The notes beneath the pieces were generated by a model. The model was not told where the DNA came from. It worked only from the letters and a program-made list of their open reading frames with translations, and did no database searches. Positions 59,099 to 64,000 of a DNA stretch of 64,000 nucleotides are shown here, piece after piece (position 1 is the first letter of the stretch; every line of letters starts with the position of its first letter). The position numbers were made by a program, and so were the translations under genes. Source of the stretch: Ruminococcaceae bacterium OttesenSCG-928-A16 (GTDB lineage: Bacteria; Bacillota; Clostridia; Oscillospirales; Ruminococcaceae); contig JAJDJP010000004.1 in NCBI GenBank assembly GCA_030267215.1, forward strand, positions 43,591 to 107,590, written 5' to 3'.

Positions 59099-59128
59099 CA
59101 AAACACCCTTTTGGGTGTTTTGTTTTTA
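59099..59128 (+). terminator. Terminator after the Rrf2 gene
   Basis: CAAAACACCC pairs with GGGTGTTTTG around TTTT, then TTTTTAT. Confidence 0.9.
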
Positions 59129-59206
59129 TATTTGCAGCAATCACGCAAATTGAAACAATACACGGTTCCGTGTGTATAAGCCGGTAAAAGAATTATAAAT
59201 CTACCC

Positions 59207-59235
59207 TTGACTTCTTAAATACCCCGTTGTATACT
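59207..59235 (+). promoter_or_regulatory. Promoter of rpoBC
   Basis: TTGACT (59207-59212), 17 bp, TATACT (59230-59235). Confidence 0.8.
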
Positions 59236-59454
59236 GTTTAATGTATCATTATGCCCTATTTTGCCCTTTAGCACAATTTGTGTAGAAAATCGCCCTTATT
59301 TTTTGTGCATCATAGCCAAAAACAAAGCGAAGAATCACAAATATTTGGTAAAGGTTAAAAGCAGGGCGGCTTTTTGTTTTATAGTTTCACACATCTATTT
59401 GCAAACATACTAGCTACAGATGTTTAAAATCTTGGGACGGGAGTGGGCGCGCAT

Positions 59455-62400
59455 ATGGTGAATGTCAAGCCGGTTAAGCTTGGAACGACCGAACGCAAGA
59501 GTTTTTCGCGTATCGAGGAAGTACTGGAGATACCGAACCTGATTGAGGTTCAGAAAAACTCGTACGAGTGGTTTATTGAGGAAGGCCTGAAGGAAGTATT
59601 TAGGGATGTTGGCTCGGTAACAGATTTTACCGGCAACCTAGTGCTGGACTTTATTGGTTATCGCCTTGAAAGTGAACCCAAATACAGCATTAAAGAGTGC
59701 AAAGAGCGCGACGTTACCTATGCGGCACCGCTGCGGGTTACCACTCGTTTGCTAAATAAAGAAACCGGAGAGGTTAAAGAGCAGGAAATTTTCATGGGAG
59801 ATTTTCCGCTGATGACCGAATCCGGTACTTTTGTCATCAATGGTGCCGAGCGTGTTATCGTTTCGCAACTAGTACGCAGCCCCGGTGTTTATTTTGGCGA
59901 AAGCTACGACAAAACCGGTAAAAAGCTGTTTTCGGCTACCCTAAACCCCAACCGTGGTGCCTGGCTGGAATACGAGACCGACTCGAGCGACATTTTTTCG
60001 GTACGTATTGATAAAACCCGCAAGCTGCCGGTTACGGTGTTGCTGCGTGCCCTTGGCCTTGGCGAAGACAGCCAGATACGTGACTTTTTTGGCGACGATG
60101 ACCGCATAGAGGCCACCCTTGCCAAAGACCCTACCAACAACGTAGAAGAAGGCTTGCTGGAAACCTACCGCAAGCTGCGCCCGGGCGAGCCCCCCACCCC
60201 CGAAAGCGCCCAAACCCACCTAAACAACCTATTTTTCGATCCTCGCCGGTACGATCTTTCTCGGTTTGGCCGGTATAAAATGAACAAAAAACTGGCGCTG
60301 GCACGCCGCATTAACGGTTTTGTTGCCGCCCGTGATGTAATTGCCCCGCTTACCGGCGAGCTACTGTGCGCCGCCGGCGAAACCATTACCAAAGAAGCCG
60401 CACTGGAAATTGAGCAAAACGGTGTTTCGGCTGTGTACCTTACTGTAAACGAAAACCTTGTAAAGGTTATTTCTAACGGCGTGGTAGATGCAAGCTTCTT
60501 TTTGGGTTTTGATGTTAAAGAAGAGTGTGATATTAACGAAAAAGTTTCGTTTGCCGAGCTTACGGCCATTATGGAAGAAACCACCGATGCCGAAGAACGC
60601 AAAGAGCTAATGCGCAAAAACCGTGATAAGCTGATTAGCCGCACCATCACGGTGGACGATATTCTGTCCTCTATCAACTACTTAAACTGCCTTTCGTACG
60701 ATGTTGGCACCACCGATGATATCGACCACTTGGGCAACCGCCGCATTCGCAGCGTGGGCGAATTATTGCAAAACCAGTTCCGCATTGGTTTTTCTCGTAT
60801 GGAGCGTGTTATTCGCGAGCGCATGACCCTGCAAGCGCAGGAAATGGACGTGGTTACCCCGCAGGCACTTATCAATATTCGCCCGGTTACCAGTTCTATT
60901 AAAGAGTTTTTTGGCTCCTCGCCGCTTTCGCAATTTATGGACCAAAACAACCCCCTGGCAGAGCTTACCCACAAACGCCGCCTATCGGCCCTTGGCCCTG
61001 GCGGCCTTAGCCGAGAGCGTGCCGGCTTTGAAGTGCGCGACGTACACTACAGCCACTATGGCCGCATGTGCCCCATCGAAACCCCAGAAGGCCCGAACAT
61101 TGGCCTTATTTCGTACCTTGCCACCTATGCCCGCATTAACGAGTATGGTTTTATTGAGGCACCGTTCCGCAAGGTAGACAAAAAAACCGGCCGCCTTACC
61201 GACATTGTGGAATATATGCCGGCCGACGTGGAAGACGAATATGTGGTGGCCCAGGCCAACGAGCCGCTGGACGCCGACGGACGTTTTGAGCGTGAGCGTG
61301 TGAGCGCCCGCTACCGTGACCTAATTTTGGAAGTTGAGCGTGAACGTGCCGACTATATGGACGTTAGCCCCAAAATGGTGGTATCTGTTGCCACTTCTAT
61401 GATTCCGTTTTTAGAAAACGACGACGCCAACCGCGCGCTAATGGGTAGTAACATGCAGCGGCAGGCGGTGCCCCTTATGGTAACCGAGCAACCCATTGTT
61501 GCCACCGGTATGGAATACAAAGCCGCGTGCGACTCTGGCGTTGTGGTACTTGCCAAAAACGATGGCGTAGTAGAAAAAGTTACCGCCGATAAAATTATTG
61601 TGCGCGTGGGTAAAGGCGGGCACGATGAGTACGAACTGATTAAATTTATGCGTAGCAACCAGGGCACCTGTGTAAACCAGCGCCCCATTGTTGCCAAAGG
61701 CGACAAAGTAACTGCCGGTATGGTGCTGGCCGATGGCCCTGCCACCAAAAACGGCGAAATTTCGCTGGGTAAAAATGCGCTGATTGGTTTTATGACCTGG
61801 GAAGGCTATAACTACGAAGACGCTGTACTGATTAACGAAAAAATTGTACGGGACGACGTGTACACCTCTATCCATATAGAAGAGTACGAGCAGGAAGCCC
61901 GCGACACCAAGCTGGGCCCAGAGGAAATTACCCGTGATATCCCGAACGTGGGCGAAGACGCGCTGAAAGATTTGGACGAGCGTGGTATTATCCGCATTGG
62001 TGCCGAGGTTACTGCCGGCGATATTTTGGTGGGCAAGGTTACCCCTAAGGGCGAAACCGAACTTACCCCCGAAGAGCGCTTGCTGCGTGCCATTTTTGGC
62101 GAAAAGGCCCGTGAAGTACGTGATACCTCGCTGCGTGTGCCGCATGGTGAGTACGGCATTATTGTAGACGTAAAGGTATTTACCCCCGAAAATAGCGATG
62201 AATTGCAACCCGGTGTGCGTGAAGTTGTGCGCTGCTACATTGCCCAAAAACGTAAAATTAGCGTGGGCGATAAAATGGCAGGCCGCCACGGCAACAAGGG
62301 TGTTGTTTCGCGCATTTTGCCGCAAGAAGATATGCCCTTTTTGGAAGATGGCACCCCGCTGGACATTGTGCTGAACCCGCTTGGTGTACCCAGCCGTATG

Positions 62401-63174
62401 AACATTGGGCAGGTGCTGGAAGTACACCTTGGTTATGCCGCTAAAGCCCTTGGCTGGAAGGTAATGACCCCGGTGTTTGACGGTGCGCATGAATCGGATA
62501 TTCGGGAATGCTTTAAAGAGGCCGGCCTTTCGGAAGACGGCAAAAGCACTGTGTACGATGGCCGAACCGGCGAAAAGTTTGACAACCCGGTTACGGTTGG
62601 CTACATGTACTATTTAAAGCTGCATCACTTGGTAGATGATAAAATCCACGCCCGCTCTACCGGGCCGTACAGCCTGGTTACCCAGCAGCCGCTTGGTGGT
62701 AAAGCCCAGTTTGGCGGCCAGCGCTTTGGCGAGATGGAAGTGTGGGCGCTGGAAGCTTACGGCGCCGCCTATACCCTGCAAGAAATTCTTACCGTTAAGT
62801 CAGACGACGTTGTGGGCCGTGTAAAAACCTACGAGGCAATTGTGAAGGGGCAGGATGTGCCAAAAGCTGGTATCCCCGAAAGCTTCCGCGTGCTAATTAA
62901 AGAGCTGCAAAGCCTTGGCTTGGATGTTGTTGTGCAGGATGATGAGGGCCTTGAAATAGACCTGAAACAGAATTTTGACGAGGACGACAATGGTTACAAC
63001 CGCGACGAGCTGCCCATTGGTGAAGATGTTGTGGTAGAGAATGAGCTAAACAACGATTACTCGATTGAAAATGCCGAAGAGGCTACTTCCGATTTTGAGG
63101 ACGAAGAAGAAGTGACCCCGCTAGACCCAGAAGATATTTACCCAGAGGAAGATATTTTGGGAGACGACGACTAA
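59455..63174 (+). CDS. rpoB: RNA polymerase beta subunit
   Basis: 1239 residues, full length. N-terminal [28 protein letters not shown], rifampicin pocket [30 protein letters not shown] (rifampicin-sensitive type residues Asp, His and Ser), [11 protein letters not shown], and the C-terminal [29 protein letters not shown]. The acidic C-terminal tail (about 1170-1239) is longer than usual. ATG 59455 is preferred; GTG 59443 is also in frame. Confidence 0.98.
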   Translation: MVNVKPVKLGTTERKSFSRIEEVLEIPNLIEVQKNSYEWFIEEGLKEVFRDVGSVTDFTGNLVLDFIGYRLESEPKYSIKECKERDVTYAAPLRVTTRLLNKETGEVKEQEIFMGDFPLMTESGTFVINGAERVIVSQLVRSPGVYFGESYDKTGKKLFSATLNPNRGAWLEYETDSSDIFSVRIDKTRKLPVTVLLRALGLGEDSQIRDFFGDDDRIEATLAKDPTNNVEEGLLETYRKLRPGEPPTPESAQTHLNNLFFDPRRYDLSRFGRYKMNKKLALARRINGFVAARDVIAPLTGELLCAAGETITKEAALEIEQNGVSAVYLTVNENLVKVISNGVVDASFFLGFDVKEECDINEKVSFAELTAIMEETTDAEERKELMRKNRDKLISRTITVDDILSSINYLNCLSYDVGTTDDIDHLGNRRIRSVGELLQNQFRIGFSRMERVIRERMTLQAQEMDVVTPQALINIRPVTSSIKEFFGSSPLSQFMDQNNPLAELTHKRRLSALGPGGLSRERAGFEVRDVHYSHYGRMCPIETPEGPNIGLISYLATYARINEYGFIEAPFRKVDKKTGRLTDIVEYMPADVEDEYVVAQANEPLDADGRFERERVSARYRDLILEVERERADYMDVSPKMVVSVATSMIPFLENDDANRALMGSNMQRQAVPLMVTEQPIVATGMEYKAACDSGVVVLAKNDGVVEKVTADKIIVRVGKGGHDEYELIKFMRSNQGTCVNQRPIVAKGDKVTAGMVLADGPATKNGEISLGKNALIGFMTWEGYNYEDAVLINEKIVRDDVYTSIHIEEYEQEARDTKLGPEEITRDIPNVGEDALKDLDERGIIRIGAEVTAGDILVGKVTPKGETELTPEERLLRAIFGEKAREVRDTSLRVPHGEYGIIVDVKVFTPENSDELQPGVREVVRCYIAQKRKISVGDKMAGRHGNKGVVSRILPQEDMPFLEDGTPLDIVLNPLGVPSRMNIGQVLEVHLGYAAKALGWKVMTPVFDGAHESDIRECFKEAGLSEDGKSTVYDGRTGEKFDNPVTVGYMYYLKLHHLVDDKIHARSTGPYSLVTQQPLGGKAQFGGQRFGEMEVWALEAYGAAYTLQEILTVKSDDVVGRVKTYEAIVKGQDVPKAGIPESFRVLIKELQSLGLDVVVQDDEGLEIDLKQNFDEDDNGYNRDELPIGEDVVVENELNNDYSIENAEEATSDFEDEEEVTPLDPEDIYPEEDILGDDD

Positions 63175-63250
63175 AGTGTGCGCACCAATGGTAAAAAACT
63201 TGTAAAAGTTAGTCTACACCGCATTTTCAATAGAGATATGCCGGCCGTAA

Positions 63251-63269
63251 GGTGGCTTTGCTTGCCACC
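63251..63269 (+). other. Hairpin between rpoB and rpoC
   Basis: GGTGGC/GCCACC with outer CCG/CGG pairs in a 127-nt spacer; no T tract. Possibly an mRNA processing site that sets beta to beta-prime ratio. Confidence 0.4.
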
Positions 63270-63301
63270 TGCGGTTTGTATAAAAGAGAAAGGGTTAGCG
63301 C

Positions 63302-64000
63302 ATGGAATTTAATGAATTCGATTCAATCAAAATTGGTCTTGCTTCTCCCGATCAAATTCGTGCATGGAGCCATGGTGAGGTTAAAAAACCCGAAACCATT
63401 AACTACCGCACGCTGAAACCGGAGCGTGATGGCCTGTTTTGCGAACGTATTTTTGGCCCCACTAAAGACTGGGAATGCCACTGTGGCAAATATAAACGTA
63501 TCCGTTATAAAGGCAAAATATGTGAACGGTGCGGCGTAGAAGTTACCCGTGCCAAGGTGCGCCGCGAGCGTTTGGGCCACATAGAACTGGCCGCCCCGGT
63601 AAGCCATATTTGGTATTTTAAGGGTATCCCCAGCCGTATTGGCCTAATACTGGATATTAGCCCCCGCCTGCTAGAAAAGGTGCTGTATTTTGCCAGCTAT
63701 ATTGTTACCGACCCCGGCTTTACCCCGCTGGAAGAAAAACAGCTGCTAAGCGAAAAAGAATACCGCGATATGCGCGAACGCTACGAGGATGAGTTCCAAG
63801 CGGGCATGGGCGCCGAAGCGGTGTACGAGCTGCTTGCAAAAATAGATTTAGATGCCATGGCCACCGGCCTGCGCGAAGAGCTGGAAGAAGCCGGCGGGCA
63901 AAAACGCCTGCGCATTTTAAAACGGCTGGAAGTTGTAGAAGCCTTCCGTGCCAGTGGCAACCGGCCCGAGTGGATGATTATGAGCGTTGTGCCGGTTATC
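63302..64000 (+). CDS. rpoC: RNA polymerase beta-prime subunit (5' part)
   Basis: The first 233 codons; the gene continues past the window. ATG 63302 follows [68 protein letters not shown] and [11 protein letters not shown] form the N-terminal zinc site. Second gene of the rpoBC operon. Confidence 0.97.
   Translation, partial: MEFNEFDSIKIGLASPDQIRAWSHGEVKKPETINYRTLKPERDGLFCERIFGPTKDWECHCGKYKRIRYKGKICERCGVEVTRAKVRRERLGHIELAAPVSHIWYFKGIPSRIGLILDISPRLLEKVLYFASYIVTDPGFTPLEEKQLLSEKEYRDMRERYEDEFQAGMGAEAVYELLAKIDLDAMATGLREELEEAGGQKRLRILKRLEVVEAFRASGNRPEWMIMSVVPVI

Larger units (their letters stand above)
59063..59454 (+). other. Intergenic region and leader of rpoB
   Basis: 392 nt. Holds the Rrf2 terminator, the rpoB promoter and about 210 nt of leader with no ORF of note. 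Genes for L10/L7-L12, which usually precede rpoB, are absent here. Confidence 0.55.

Noticed and set aside
61438..62490. A 350-codon open frame antisense to rpoB
   Set aside because: A shadow of the strongly biased rpoB coding sequence.

Overview
The window is a piece of a Bacillota (Firmicutes) chromosome, probably a strictly anaerobic, gut-type member of the Clostridia or Negativicutes. It carries a complete siphovirus-type prophage. Pointers to the host are: a split glycine decarboxylase (gcvPA/gcvPB) with its own lipoate ligase and lipoamide dehydrogenase, an hcp hybrid-cluster protein with the anaerobe-type cysteine spacing, the dgt-dnaG-rpoD order, a clostridial/Lsa-like ABC-F protein, strong GGAGG ribosome binding sites, and RpoB/RpoC of Gram-positive type. 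I cannot name the genus.

Prophage (about 200-36441). It is inserted in the 3' half of a tRNA-Ala(CGC) gene and bounded by a perfect 45-bp direct repeat (200-244 and 36397-36441). The left end is the lysogeny block: integrase, an ImmA/IrrE protease, a cI-like repressor facing a cro-like gene across nested palindromic operators, and two different DUF3800 genes, each abutted by a compact, promoter-driven, terminator-ended RNA. The early block (4.9-16.4 kb) holds two reverse-strand moron genes (YjzC-like and a lipoprotein), a frameshifted excisionase-like gene, a YqaJ-DUF1351-RecT recombination cassette, an HNH nuclease, a DnaD-like initiator containing 11-bp iterons, a helicase loader, RusA, many small Cys-rich proteins and a late-gene activator. 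Next comes about 500 nt of densely structured non-coding sequence starting with a degenerate tRNA, then HicAB on the reverse strand, then the HK97-type packaging/head genes, tail genes with the G/GT programmed frameshift, tape measure, tail tip, M23 endolysin and holin-like genes. The right end has a ribbon-helix-helix gene divergent from three tiny ORFs, with three repeated operator-like sites between them.

Host region (36.4-64 kb). It contains tRNA-Ala(CGC); gcvT-gcvH-gcvPA-gcvPB, lplA and lpd (the glycine cleavage system and its lipoylation and reoxidation partners); a TIM-barrel epimerase-like protein; nrdR; an ABC-F protein behind a long leader that looks like a tandem attenuator; a DUF1461 membrane protein; tRNA-Ala(GGC); a LarA-domain protein; hcp; comM/yifB; dgt, dnaG and rpoD; a GNAT protein; an Rrf2 regulator with a palindromic operator; and rpoB followed by the start of rpoC, which runs off the window.

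Most notable: the large structured RNA candidate at 16464-16937; the two DUF3800-RNA pairs; three prophage ORFs whose only well-placed start codon is ACG or ATT; and the ABC-F leader with mutually exclusive hairpins. All RNA folds were found by eye and have not been tested by covariance or expression data.
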